From an uncultured Eubacteriales bacterium (GTDB lineage Bacteria > Bacillota > Clostridia > UMGS1840), in contig USLP01000074.1 in the NCBI GenBank assembly GCA_900555525.1, positions 1 through 6,738 of the forward strand: a stretch of 6,738 nucleotides of DNA, read 5' to 3'. Shown here in pieces: positions 1 through 5,828 of the stretch. Below the pieces are notes generated by a model, which searched no databases, had not been told where the DNA came from, and saw only the letters and a list, made by a program, of their open reading frames with translations. A program made the translations under genes and the position numbers. Within the stretch, counting starts at the first letter, position 1; every line of letters starts with the position of its first letter.

Positions 1-243
1 ACCGCAGGCGAACCCGAAACAAGAGCGTGGACTATAACAAAAGGTACGAAAGCTCCGGGTGCAGCAGGCAAAATTCACTCGGATTTTGAGCGTGGATTTA
101 TCCGTGCCGAGGTTATTCATTATGACGACCTTATTGCGTGCGGTTCGATGGCGGCGGCAAAGGAAAAAGGCTTGGTTCGTTCCGAGGGTAAGGAATATGT
201 TGTTCAGGACGGCGACATAATCCTGTTCAGATTTAACGTATAA
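1..243 (+). CDS. ychF: YchF/OLA1-family redox-regulated ATPase, C-terminal part (5' end outside window)
   Basis: The frame is open from base 1 and gives the last 80 residues of a protein ending in FRFNV before TAA at 241-243. The segment with [29 protein letters not shown] and [15 protein letters not shown] is the TGS-like C-terminal domain of YchF, an Obg-related P-loop protein that prefers ATP to GTP and associates with ribosomes. The nucleotide-binding part lies upstream of the window, so only family membership can be judged here. The end matches the usual YchF C-terminus, so the gene looks intact at this side. prmA follows after 12 bp with its Shine-Dalgarno overlapping the ychF stop codon, which suggests co-transcription. 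The short [11 protein letters not shown] type of motif is very characteristic, so another TGS-domain protein is unlikely. Confidence 0.93.
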   Translation, partial: TAGEPETRAWTITKGTKAPGAAGKIHSDFERGFIRAEVIHYDDLIACGSMAAAKEKGLVRSEGKEYVVQDGDIILFRFNV

Positions 244-255
244 AGGAGCAAAGCC

Positions 256-1149
256 GTGAATTACTTTGAAATAAAAATAAGCTGTCCCATGGGTCAAACC
301 GAGGACGCAGAAAATACGCTTATCATAAACGGTATAACCGATTATTTTGTAAGCGACCCCATGATAGAACAGGAAATACTTGCCGAAATGCCGTGGCTTA
401 TCAAAGATGAGCTTATGACGGGCGACGCTGTTATAACCGTATGCACGCAAACAAAGGAGCAGGCAGAAGAAATCAAAAAGCTTTTTTCGGACAGTTATTC
501 CGTAACCGTAAGAAATGCGAGCGATACGGAATGGAAAGACAACTGGAAGCAGTTTGCTCACGAGGTACATATAGACGACAACCTCGTAATTTGCCCTGCG
601 TGGGTTGACTATCAAAAGAAAGAAAACGAAAAAATCATCGTTCTTGACAGCGGCGCCGCTTTCGGAACGGGAACTCATGAAACGACAAAGCAATGTGCAA
701 AAATGCTGAAAAAGCATTTCAAAAGCGGAGAAACTCTGCTTGACATCGGTACGGGAAGCGGTATTTTGGCAATTGTCGGCGGTGTGTGCGGCGCTTTAAA
801 AATCACCGCAACGGATATTGACCCCGTTGCCTGCGACACGGCTAAAATAAACATAAAGCGCAACGGCTTTGAAAGTATCTGCGAGGTGAAATGCGGAGAC
901 CTGCTCGAATGTGTCGGAGATAAAAAATATGACGTTATAACGGCAAATATTATCGTTGACGTGCTTTTACACCTTTTTTGCGATGTGAAAAAGGTTTTAA
1001 AACCCGACGGTACGCTTATAATGTCGGGCATACTCAACGAAAGACTTTCGGAAATCAAGACTGCGGCGGAAAAGAACGGATTTACGGTAATCGATGAAAC
1101 ACAGGAAAATGATTGGGTTTGTATTGCGTTTAAAGGAAAAAAATTATGA
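256..1149 (+). CDS. prmA: Ribosomal protein L11 methyltransferase PrmA
   Basis: The 297-residue protein has the usual PrmA length and should methylate ribosomal protein L11 in the cytoplasm using S-adenosylmethionine. The N-terminal about 100 residues form the L11-recognition domain, ending in the family's EWKDNWK segment at 92-98. The Rossmann methyltransferase domain follows. It contains AFGTGTHETT (135-144), the SAM-binding motif LLDIGTGSG (161-169), the ribose-binding acidic strand ATDIDP (185-190) and the substrate-side ITANIIVDV (228-236). The start is GTG at 256, with AAGGAG at 243-248 placed 7 bases before it. The next in-frame ATG, residue 12, would cut into the conserved first beta strand. 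The stop codon overlaps the trmR start as ATGA, so translation is probably coupled. Family members usually have a proline in the LDPG motif, whereas this one reads LDSG (130-133), a mild variation. Confidence 0.95.
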   Translation: MNYFEIKISCPMGQTEDAENTLIINGITDYFVSDPMIEQEILAEMPWLIKDELMTGDAVITVCTQTKEQAEEIKKLFSDSYSVTVRNASDTEWKDNWKQFAHEVHIDDNLVICPAWVDYQKKENEKIIVLDSGAAFGTGTHETTKQCAKMLKKHFKSGETLLDIGTGSGILAIVGGVCGALKITATDIDPVACDTAKINIKRNGFESICEVKCGDLLECVGDKKYDVITANIIVDVLLHLFCDVKKVLKPDGTLIMSGILNERLSEIKTAAEKNGFTVIDETQENDWVCIAFKGKKL

Positions 1150-1817
1150 TAGAAAACGAACATATAAATTTCAGCTTTATAACACGCTATATAAGAAAGC
1201 TTATAAATGACGATATAAAAGAAATGTACAGCTTTGCCCACAATAAGGATATTCCTGCGGCAAAGCCCGAAACGACAAAGCTTTTAAGCATTTTAGCTTC
1301 GGTTAACCAGCCAAAAAACATTTTGGAACTCGGAACGGGTATCGGCTGTTCCGCAATTATTCTTTTAAGAGCGTCAAAGGACGCGCATATTATAACAGTT
1401 GAAAAGGACGAAAACAACTATAATGAAGCTCTCAAAATGTTTGAAGCGGAGGGGTTGGCTGACAGAATAACGGCCTTGAATGATGATGCGCTTGAAACGC
1501 TTGAAAAGCTGTATCATGAAAAAAAGAAATTTGATTTTATATTTCTTGACAGTGCAAAGGGGCAGTATCTCGATTGCTATCCGTACCTTACGGATATGCT
1601 TGAAACGGGCGGACTGCTTATTTCCGACAATGTTCTTTACGGCGGAATGGTTGCAAATGATGAGCTTATTCAGCACAGAAAAAGGACAATCGTCAAACGC
1701 TTAAGGGAATATTTGGAGGCTCTTCACAGCGATAAAACGCTTGATACGGTTGTTGTACCTATTGGCGACGGCGTTTCGGTAAGCACAAAAAAATCGGAGG
1801 AAATCACAGATGAATAA
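1146..1817 (+). CDS. trmR: Class I SAM-dependent O-methyltransferase, likely tRNA 5-hydroxyuridine methyltransferase TrmR
   Basis: The 223-residue protein is a Methyltransf_3 (COMT-like) family enzyme. Visible motifs are ILELGTGIGCSA (59-70) for SAM binding, TVEKDE (84-89) as the acidic ribose-binding strand, FDFIFLDSAKGQY (129-141) with likely metal ligand D135, and ISDNVLYGG (159-167) with likely metal ligands D161 and N162. In Bacillus subtilis the homologue YrrM/TrmR methylates 5-hydroxyuridine at tRNA position 34 to 5-methoxyuridine and sits directly before U32 genes needed to make that hydroxyuridine. The same adjacency here, with an 8-bp overlap into a U32 gene, is the main reason to prefer TrmR over a generic caffeoyl-CoA-type methyltransferase. 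The ATG at 1146 overlaps the prmA stop (ATGA), and AAAGGA at 1132-1137 is suitably placed. Sequence motifs alone fix the family but not the substrate. Confidence 0.85.
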   Translation: MIENEHINFSFITRYIRKLINDDIKEMYSFAHNKDIPAAKPETTKLLSILASVNQPKNILELGTGIGCSAIILLRASKDAHIITVEKDENNYNEALKMFEAEGLADRITALNDDALETLEKLYHEKKKFDFIFLDSAKGQYLDCYPYLTDMLETGGLLISDNVLYGGMVANDELIQHRKRTIVKRLREYLEALHSDKTLDTVVVPIGDGVSVSTKKSEEITDE

Positions 1818-3036
1818 ACTTGAACTTCTTTCTCCGGCAGGAGATTTGGAAAAGCTTGAGACGTGCGGTATATACGGCGCAGACGCCGCATATATCGGTC
1901 TTTCCGACCTTTCCTTAAGAGCGCCCCAGCAGGATTTTAAAGGCGAATATCTGAAAAAAGCAATAGAAATAAAGAAAAAATATAATATGAAATTATATGC
2001 GGCGTGCAATCTTTTTATGAGAAATTCCGACCTTATCGTCTTGGAAAAAAGCATAAAAGAAGCGTATGAAGCAGGAATAGACGCTGTTATAGTCTCCGAT
2101 TTGGGTGCGCTTGTAACCGTAAAAAAAATCTGTCCCGATTTGGAGGTTCATATCAGCACCCAATCAAACACGCTTAACTATGTTTCTTGCAATACTTATT
2201 ATGATATGGGAGCAAAGCGTGTTGTTTTGGCACGTGAGCTTACCTTGGACGAAATCGCCGATATACGTGCAAAAACAAATAAAGACCTTGACTTTGAAGC
2301 GTTTTGCCACGGCGCAATGTGCATTTCTTATTCGGGAAGGTGTCTGCTTTCGTCTTATATGACGGGCAGAGATTCAAACAGGGGCGAATGTGCGCAGCCG
2401 TGCCGCTGGAAATATACGCTCTATGAAGAAAAACGTCCGAACTATCCGTTTACAATCGCAGGCGACTGCAAGGGTACGTATATCATGAACGCAAAAGACC
2501 TTTGCATGATTGAATATCTTGACAAAATGGCGCAAGCGGGGATTACGTCGTTCAAAATCGAGGGGCGCATGAAAACAGCATATTACGTTGCCGTTGCCAC
2601 AAATGCCTACAGAATTGCCATGGACGAGCTTTATAAAAATCCCGGCAGCTATAAAGCGCCCGAAAACTCGCTTAATGAACTTGACAAGGCAAGCCACCGT
2701 GAATTTTATACAGGCTTTTATTTCGGAAATCCGTATGAAAACGGTCAGCTTGTTCATACGTCGGATTATGTGCGCGATTATATTCTTATAGGCGTCGTAA
2801 AAGGCTATGACGAAGAAAATAAACGTCTTATTATCGAGCAAAGAAATAAATTTCTGTGCGATGATGAAATTGACATACTCACGACGGACAGACGGGTTAT
2901 CATAAAAAAGGCTTCCGATTTGAGAAACCACGAGGGATTACCTTGTGAAAGCGCTCCGCATCCGCAGGAGCTTGTGAGCATATACTGTGATGAATATATA
3001 CCCGTAAATTCAATGATTAGAAAAAAGAAAGGTTGA
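1810..3036 (+). CDS. trhP: Peptidase U32 family protein, likely tRNA U34 hydroxylation protein TrhP
   Basis: The 408-residue protein opens with LELLSPAGD and GADAAYIG, the standard start of U32 proteins. It carries the U32 signature EAFCHGAMCISYSGRC at 163-178. Cysteines C171, C178, C194, C198 and C232 are candidates for the iron-sulfur ligands proposed in this family. A C-terminal U32_C-type domain occupies roughly 326-402 (VVKGY, IIEQRNKF). Despite the name, bacterial members of this clade are not well supported as peptidases. TrhP (E. coli YegQ, B. subtilis YrrN/YrrO) is needed for hydroxylation of tRNA U34, and RlhA modifies 23S rRNA. The gene directly follows and overlaps trmR, whose product would methylate the hydroxyuridine, so TrhP is the best call. 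B. subtilis has two such genes in tandem, but only one is seen here. The ATG at 1810 has GGAGG at 1796-1800, 9 bases upstream, inside the end of trmR. Confidence 0.9.
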   Translation: MNKLELLSPAGDLEKLETCGIYGADAAYIGLSDLSLRAPQQDFKGEYLKKAIEIKKKYNMKLYAACNLFMRNSDLIVLEKSIKEAYEAGIDAVIVSDLGALVTVKKICPDLEVHISTQSNTLNYVSCNTYYDMGAKRVVLARELTLDEIADIRAKTNKDLDFEAFCHGAMCISYSGRCLLSSYMTGRDSNRGECAQPCRWKYTLYEEKRPNYPFTIAGDCKGTYIMNAKDLCMIEYLDKMAQAGITSFKIEGRMKTAYYVAVATNAYRIAMDELYKNPGSYKAPENSLNELDKASHREFYTGFYFGNPYENGQLVHTSDYVRDYILIGVVKGYDEENKRLIIEQRNKFLCDDEIDILTTDRRVIIKKASDLRNHEGLPCESAPHPQELVSIYCDEYIPVNSMIRKKKG

Positions 3037-3042
3037 TTTTTG

Positions 3043-3759
3043 ATGTCTTTATATCCTACTCCGCATATTAACGCTCGTCCGCAGGATTTTGCAAAAACGG
3101 TGATTATGCCCGGAGATCCCCTTCGTGCAAAATTTATTGCAGAAAATTTTCTCGCTTCTCCGAAGCTTGTTAATGAAGTCAGAGGTATGCTCGCCTATAC
3201 GGGAGAATACGAGGGGAAAGCTGTAACGGTTATGGGGAGCGGTATGGGAATGCCGTCTATCGGAATTTACAGCTATGAGCTTTATAATATTTTCGGTGTT
3301 GAAAATATTATAAGAGTAGGCTCGGCAGGCGCAATGAGCAAGTCGCTTAAAATAGGAGATATATTTATAGCAATGGGCGCATCGACAAATTCGTCTTATA
3401 TAGAAAGCTTCAAGCTTCCGTGTACTTTTGCTCCGATTGCATCGTATAAGCTTTTGAAAAAAGCCTGCGATACGGCTGAAACGCTTGGTATAAGCTATAC
3501 TGTGGGGAATGTTTTTTCCTCCGATACATTCTACGGCACAACGGCGGAGGATTGTGAAAAACTGTCAAAAATGGGGGTAACGGCTGTTGAAATGGAGTCG
3601 GCGGCTTTATATGCGAATGCCGCCATGGCAGGTAAAAACGCTATTGCGCTTTTTACGATTTCGGATAGCCTTGTATCTGATGAAAAGCCTATGAGTGCGC
3701 TTGAAAGACAAACAAAATTTCATGACATGATAACTCTTGCGTTGAAAAGCACATTATAA
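3043..3759 (+). CDS. deoD: Purine nucleoside phosphorylase, DeoD type
   Basis: The 238-residue protein matches the hexameric DeoD family along its whole length. The enzyme cleaves purine (deoxy)ribonucleosides with phosphate, giving the base and (deoxy)ribose-1-phosphate for salvage in the cytoplasm. All key residues known from the E. coli enzyme are present: H8 (in TPHIN), R28 (MPGDPLRAK), R47 (VRGML), R91 and S94 (IIRVGS), M184/E185 (VEMES) for ribose, D208 (TISD) as the base-protonating acid and R222 (LERQT). ATG at 3043 is preferred. An in-frame TTG lies one codon earlier at 3040, but ATG is the stronger initiator and AAAGAAAGG at 3024-3032 sits 10 bases before it. The gene begins a few bases after the trhP stop and probably belongs to the same transcript. 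No intrinsic terminator is apparent behind it. Confidence 0.95.
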   Translation: MSLYPTPHINARPQDFAKTVIMPGDPLRAKFIAENFLASPKLVNEVRGMLAYTGEYEGKAVTVMGSGMGMPSIGIYSYELYNIFGVENIIRVGSAGAMSKSLKIGDIFIAMGASTNSSYIESFKLPCTFAPIASYKLLKKACDTAETLGISYTVGNVFSSDTFYGTTAEDCEKLSKMGVTAVEMESAALYANAAMAGKNAIALFTISDSLVSDEKPMSALERQTKFHDMITLALKSTL

Positions 3760-3769
3760 AAAATCGATA

Positions 3770-4393
3770 TTACATTTTATCATTGATATATTGGCATAAC
3801 GTACATAGAAATTTGCCGTTTGTCGGAATTTCATTTGAAGGAAACAGCATGCGCAATTCCGTATTTTCCTTGGCTTTAAAGGCTTTTCGGATAGCAAATG
3901 CCATATCGCGCTCAACGGATTCCTCGCAGCTTTGGAATTTTTCGCCTATTGTCATATAGATATTTTTTCTTATACAAGTGAATGCAAGTTCGTCAGAAAG
4001 ACCGATATGAAGCGCTTGCTTTATATAATGATAACCCTTTAAAGTAGGGAAAAGACGGAGACTCATGAGTAAGGTGTTGACTGTGTTATTAAGTTCTGTC
4101 GGAATTATTCTGCTGCTGTCGGCGTTGCTTAAGCTTATGAGTTGTTTGAAAATTCTTTTTTCGGTATCGACAATAATTTTTGTACGTCCTTTTGCCGCCC
4201 CTTCTATTTCATCGATTATGTCGGGACGTTCTTCTAAAATCTGCTCGTCCAGAAATATTACCGAAGGTATGTGTTCTCTCGCCAAAACGGAGTTTAAATT
4301 AATGGGGTTGACTGTCAGGATACCTTGTCTTAAAAATTCTTTTGTTGAATCCTTAAATGTTTCATTGTTAGTAATAACTACGTTGTATTCCAT
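3770..4393 (-). CDS. Orphan regulator with degenerate receiver-like N-terminus and Spo0A-type DNA-binding domain
   Basis: Residues about 113-203 of this 207-residue protein resemble the C-terminal DNA-binding domain of the sporulation master regulator Spo0A. They start at LKGYHYIKQAL (118-128; Spo0A has IKGYLYLREAI) and continue with KNIYMTIGEKF (143-153). The recognition-helix region SVERDMAFAIRKAF (159-172) corresponds to Spo0A RVERAIRHAIEVAW. The domain ends with PTNGKFLCTLCQYI (190-203), where Spo0A has PTNSEFIAMVADKL. The first about 110 residues could be a receiver fold. VIFLD puts D49 at the phospho-acceptor position, but the usual acidic pair is N9/N10 (VVITNN) and the conserved Lys before the proline is I97 (RIIPTE), so normal phosphorylation looks unlikely. 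This is not Spo0A itself. Genes regulated are unknown. It is convergent with deoD (10-bp gap) and has its own strong promoter. ATG at 4393 is chosen for its AGGAG 7 bases upstream. Confidence 0.8.
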   Translation of the reverse strand: MEYNVVITNNETFKDSTKEFLRQGILTVNPINLNSVLAREHIPSVIFLDEQILEERPDIIDEIEGAAKGRTKIIVDTEKRIFKQLISLSNADSSRIIPTELNNTVNTLLMSLRLFPTLKGYHYIKQALHIGLSDELAFTCIRKNIYMTIGEKFQSCEESVERDMAFAIRKAFKAKENTELRMLFPSNEIPTNGKFLCTLCQYINDKM

Positions 4394-4400
4394 TTTTATT

Positions 4401-4405
4401 CTCCT
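4401..4405 (-). promoter_or_regulatory. Ribosome binding site fixing the start of the Spo0A-like gene
   Basis: Read on the minus strand this is AGGAG, 7 bases before the ATG at 4393. A longer frame opens with TTG at 4441, but that codon lies inside the -10 box of the gene's promoter and upstream of the expected transcript start. The shorter 207-residue product is therefore the right one. Confidence 0.85.
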
Positions 4406-4440
4406 GTTGGTAATTTTAACCAAAAAATATTGATACCCCA

Positions 4441-4469
4441 ATTATACAGCAATTGACAGCGTTTGTCAA
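4441..4469 (-). promoter_or_regulatory. Perfect-consensus sigma-A promoter of the Spo0A-like gene
   Basis: On the minus strand TTGACA (4469-4464), a 17-base spacer and TATAAT (4446-4441) match both consensus boxes exactly with ideal spacing. Transcription should start near 4434, giving a leader of about 40 bases with AGGAG before the ATG at 4393. Such a strong promoter for a regulator usually implies repression, and it is embedded in an inverted repeat. Confidence 0.88.
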
Positions 4470-4478
4470 TTGCTGTAT
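4444..4478. repeat. Perfect 15-bp inverted repeat over the promoter, candidate operator
   Basis: Arms ATACAGCAATTGACA (4444-4458) and TGTCAATTGCTGTAT (4464-4478) are exact reverse complements around a 5-base centre, GCGTT. The repeat covers the -35 box, the spacer and half of the -10 box of the minus-strand promoter, so a bound dimer would exclude RNA polymerase. It lies upstream of the expected transcript start and lacks a U-tract, so a DNA operator is more likely than a terminator. The regulator that binds is unknown. Autoregulation by the adjacent Spo0A-like protein is an inference. Confidence 0.75.
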
Positions 4479-4481
4479 TAA
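4453..4481 (+). promoter_or_regulatory. Weak divergent promoter candidate within the same inverted repeat
   Basis: Because the repeat is symmetrical it also places TTGACA on the plus strand (4453-4458). It is followed by 17 bases and TATTAA (4476-4481), a 4 of 6 match to the -10 consensus. It would transcribe the non-coding region to the right. It may be only a by-product of the symmetry. Confidence 0.25.
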
Positions 4482-4560
4482 ATTTATTCGCAAAAATTTA
4501 TTTTATGCTTGTTTTTTTGCAAAATCACGCAGTGTGAAGATTGTGTGAATTTTTTATTTT

Positions 4561-4589
4561 TTGACATTTTGTGAAAAATGCTGCATAAA
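4561..4589 (+). promoter_or_regulatory. Candidate sigma-A promoter in the intergenic region
   Basis: TTGACA (4561-4566), a 17-base spacer and CATAAA (4584-4589, 4 of 6 to consensus) form a plausible plus-strand promoter starting near 4596. No gene follows closely. In DNA this AT-rich such matches arise by chance, so the call is tentative. Confidence 0.3.
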
Positions 4590-4767
4590 CTCCGATAAAA
4601 ACCAAAGATATTTATAGAAATACTACATGGTTTTAAACAAAGCTGTGAAAGCGTGAATTATTATGTAAACTAAAACCCGCAAAATCAATATACTTTTTTA
4701 TATTTTTATGTTTTGAATTCATAATTATGCATTTTCAAAATACTTTCATATTATAGGCGGAAAACGT

Positions 4768-4809
4768 ATGAATATCAAAGGAATTTTTCGGGTTATGCGT
4801 TTTTTTTGA
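4768..4809 (+). CDS. Possible 13-codon leader-type ORF (speculative)
   Basis: The frame MNIKGIFRVMRFF ends with TGA at 4807-4809 and has AGGCGG (4755-4760) 7 bases before the ATG. Nothing in its composition points to an attenuation leader for a given amino acid, no clear terminator/antiterminator pair follows, and the strong promoter of the next gene lies downstream of it. It may be chance. Confidence 0.12.
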   Translation: MNIKGIFRVMRFF

Positions 4810-4881
4810 GCTCTTTTTTTATGAATAATATTCATCACACCGCTCAAACAGAGCCGGACGGTTTCTCCTAAAAAAGAAACC
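4808..4881. repeat. Cluster of small stacked inverted repeats
   Basis: Within about 75 bases there are four symmetrical elements. They are GAGCTC (4808-4813) flanked by T-runs on both sides; ATGAATA/TATTCAT around one base (4821-4835); GCTC/GAGC with a 5-base loop (4842-4854); and GGTTTCT/AGAAACC with an 8-base loop (4860-4881). The 4840-4861 part is clearly richer in G+C than its surroundings. It could be a dispersed intergenic repeat, a remnant of an insertion, or a structured RNA. None of the stems is a standard intrinsic terminator on the plus strand. Confidence 0.4.
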
Positions 4882-4934
4882 AAAGTTGCAAAAGCCCAAT
4901 TTGTTAAATAATTTTAAAAAATATAAAGAAAATA

Positions 4935-4963
4935 TTGACAAAATCCATAAAATGCGGTATAAT
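4935..4963 (+). promoter_or_regulatory. Perfect-consensus sigma-A promoter of the amino-acid transporter operon
   Basis: TTGACA (4935-4940), a 17-base spacer and TATAAT (4958-4963) are an exact consensus promoter. Transcription should begin near 4970, giving a leader of about 53 bases before the ATG at 5023. The leader is too short for a typical T-box or riboswitch, and no attenuator is evident. Strong constitutive expression, or control by a repressor over the promoter, is expected. Confidence 0.88.
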
Positions 4964-5022
4964 ACTTAAGTATCATCAAATACGGAGTTATTATATTCCG
5001 AAAAAAGAAAGGATGTTTTAAA

Positions 5023-5817
5023 ATGAAAATTTTAAAGAAATTAGGTATGTTCCTTTTGTGCGCATCCGTTGTTTTGGCTTCAGGCTGCGGTAAACAGGAA
5101 ACAGGTAACAACGATGCGAATACTGCTGGCAGCAATGCACCTGCCAAAAAGTACATAATCGCTACAGACACAACGTTCGCTCCGTTTGAATTTCAGGACG
5201 AAAACGGAAATTACGTAGGTGTTGACGTTGACCTTTTGGCAGAAATCGCTAAGGATCAGAATTTTAAATATGAGCTTCAGCCTTTGGGCTTCGATGCAGC
5301 TTGCGCCGCTTTGGAATCCAACCAGGCGGACGGCACAATCGCAGGTATGAGCATAACGGACGTAAGAAAAGAAAAATATGACTTTTCCGAACCTTATTAT
5401 GATTCGGGCGTTGTAGTTGCTGTTAAAGAAGATTCCACAGTTACTTCCTATGAAGATTTAAAGGGTAAAACTCTTGCTGTTAAAACAGGTACTGAAGGTG
5501 CGGAATTTGCTGATTCCATAAAAGACGAATACAACCTTACGCTTAAATATTTCGATGAATCTCCGCTTATGTATCAGGAAGTTAAAATCGGCGGAGCTGA
5601 CGCTTGCGTAGAAGACTATCCTGTTATGGGTTACGGAATAAAGAACGGCAACGGTCTTAAAATGGTTGGCGAAAAAGTTCAGGGTTCATCTTACGGTTTT
5701 GCTGTTTCCAAAGGCAAAAACGCAGAACTTCTTAAGATGTTCAACGACGGACTTAAGAATCTTAAAGAAAACGGAAAAGATCAGGAAATCCTGGATAAAT
5801 ACATATCCGAAAAATAA
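5023..5817 (+). CDS. Amino-acid ABC transporter solute-binding lipoprotein (family 3, GlnH-like)
   Basis: The 264-residue protein has a lipoprotein signal: KILKK, a hydrophobic stretch to about residue 19, and lipobox LASGC with lipid-modified C22. A Ser/Asn/Gly-rich linker leads to an SBP_bac_3 domain (about 44-261) that would capture polar amino acids outside the membrane. Alignment by eye to E. coli GlnH is good. ATDTTFAPFEF (47-57) contains D49 and F52, and F90, S110 and R115 (ITDVRK, carboxylate binding), K154 and D198 (amino-group binding) are in register. GlnH G119 and H156 are replaced by E158 and E197, so glutamine is likely but not certain, and a cationic or other polar amino acid is possible. 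AGAAAGGA (5006-5013) precedes the ATG. The gene order before permease and ATPase matches glnHPQ. Confidence 0.9.
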   Translation: MKILKKLGMFLLCASVVLASGCGKQETGNNDANTAGSNAPAKKYIIATDTTFAPFEFQDENGNYVGVDVDLLAEIAKDQNFKYELQPLGFDAACAALESNQADGTIAGMSITDVRKEKYDFSEPYYDSGVVVAVKEDSTVTSYEDLKGKTLAVKTGTEGAEFADSIKDEYNLTLKYFDESPLMYQEVKIGGADACVEDYPVMGYGIKNGNGLKMVGEKVQGSSYGFAVSKGKNAELLKMFNDGLKNLKENGKDQEILDKYISEK

Positions 5818-5828
5818 GAAACATTAAT

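Larger units (their letters stand above)
4479..4934. other. Long non-coding, AT-rich intergenic region
   Basis: About 450 bases separate the two divergent promoters, and no gene of convincing length or codon character is present. What can be seen: a weak plus-strand promoter-like pair at 4561-4589; the word GTGAA at 4534, 4545, 4571, 4645 and 4653; 7-bp arms GGTTTTA (4629-4635) and TAAAACC (4671-4677); a 13-codon frame with a fair ribosome binding site at 4768; and a more GC-rich patch of small inverted repeats at 4808-4881. The spacing is unusually long for this otherwise compact window, so a small RNA, a regulatory region or a decayed insertion is possible. Confidence 0.6.

Noticed and set aside
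1191..1206. TATAAG/CTTATA inverted repeat near the trmR start
   Set aside because: A 6-bp AT-rich symmetry within coding sequence, about 45 bases past the start codon, is expected by chance and does not cover the ribosome binding site.
675..1241. Long minus-strand open frame opposite prmA and the start of trmR
   Set aside because: It lies antisense to well-conserved methyltransferase genes, has no recognisable domain and is explained as a shadow of their codon pattern.
2374..2931. Minus-strand open frame opposite trhP
   Set aside because: It lies fully within the conserved U32 coding sequence and shows no family resemblance.
4065..4433. Plus-strand 122-codon hydrophobic frame opposite the Spo0A-like gene
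   Set aside because: The opposite strand gives a family-like protein with its own promoter and AGGAG site, while this frame has no good ribosome binding site. The hydrophobicity is what the complement of a charged protein tends to give.
4394..4441. 16-residue N-terminal extension of the Spo0A-like protein starting at TTG 4441
   Set aside because: The TTG codon lies in the -10 box, upstream of the likely transcript start, while ATG 4393 has AGGAG at ideal spacing.
4444..4478. Inverted repeat read as an intrinsic terminator
   Set aside because: There is no U-tract on either side, and the repeat coincides with promoter boxes rather than a gene end.
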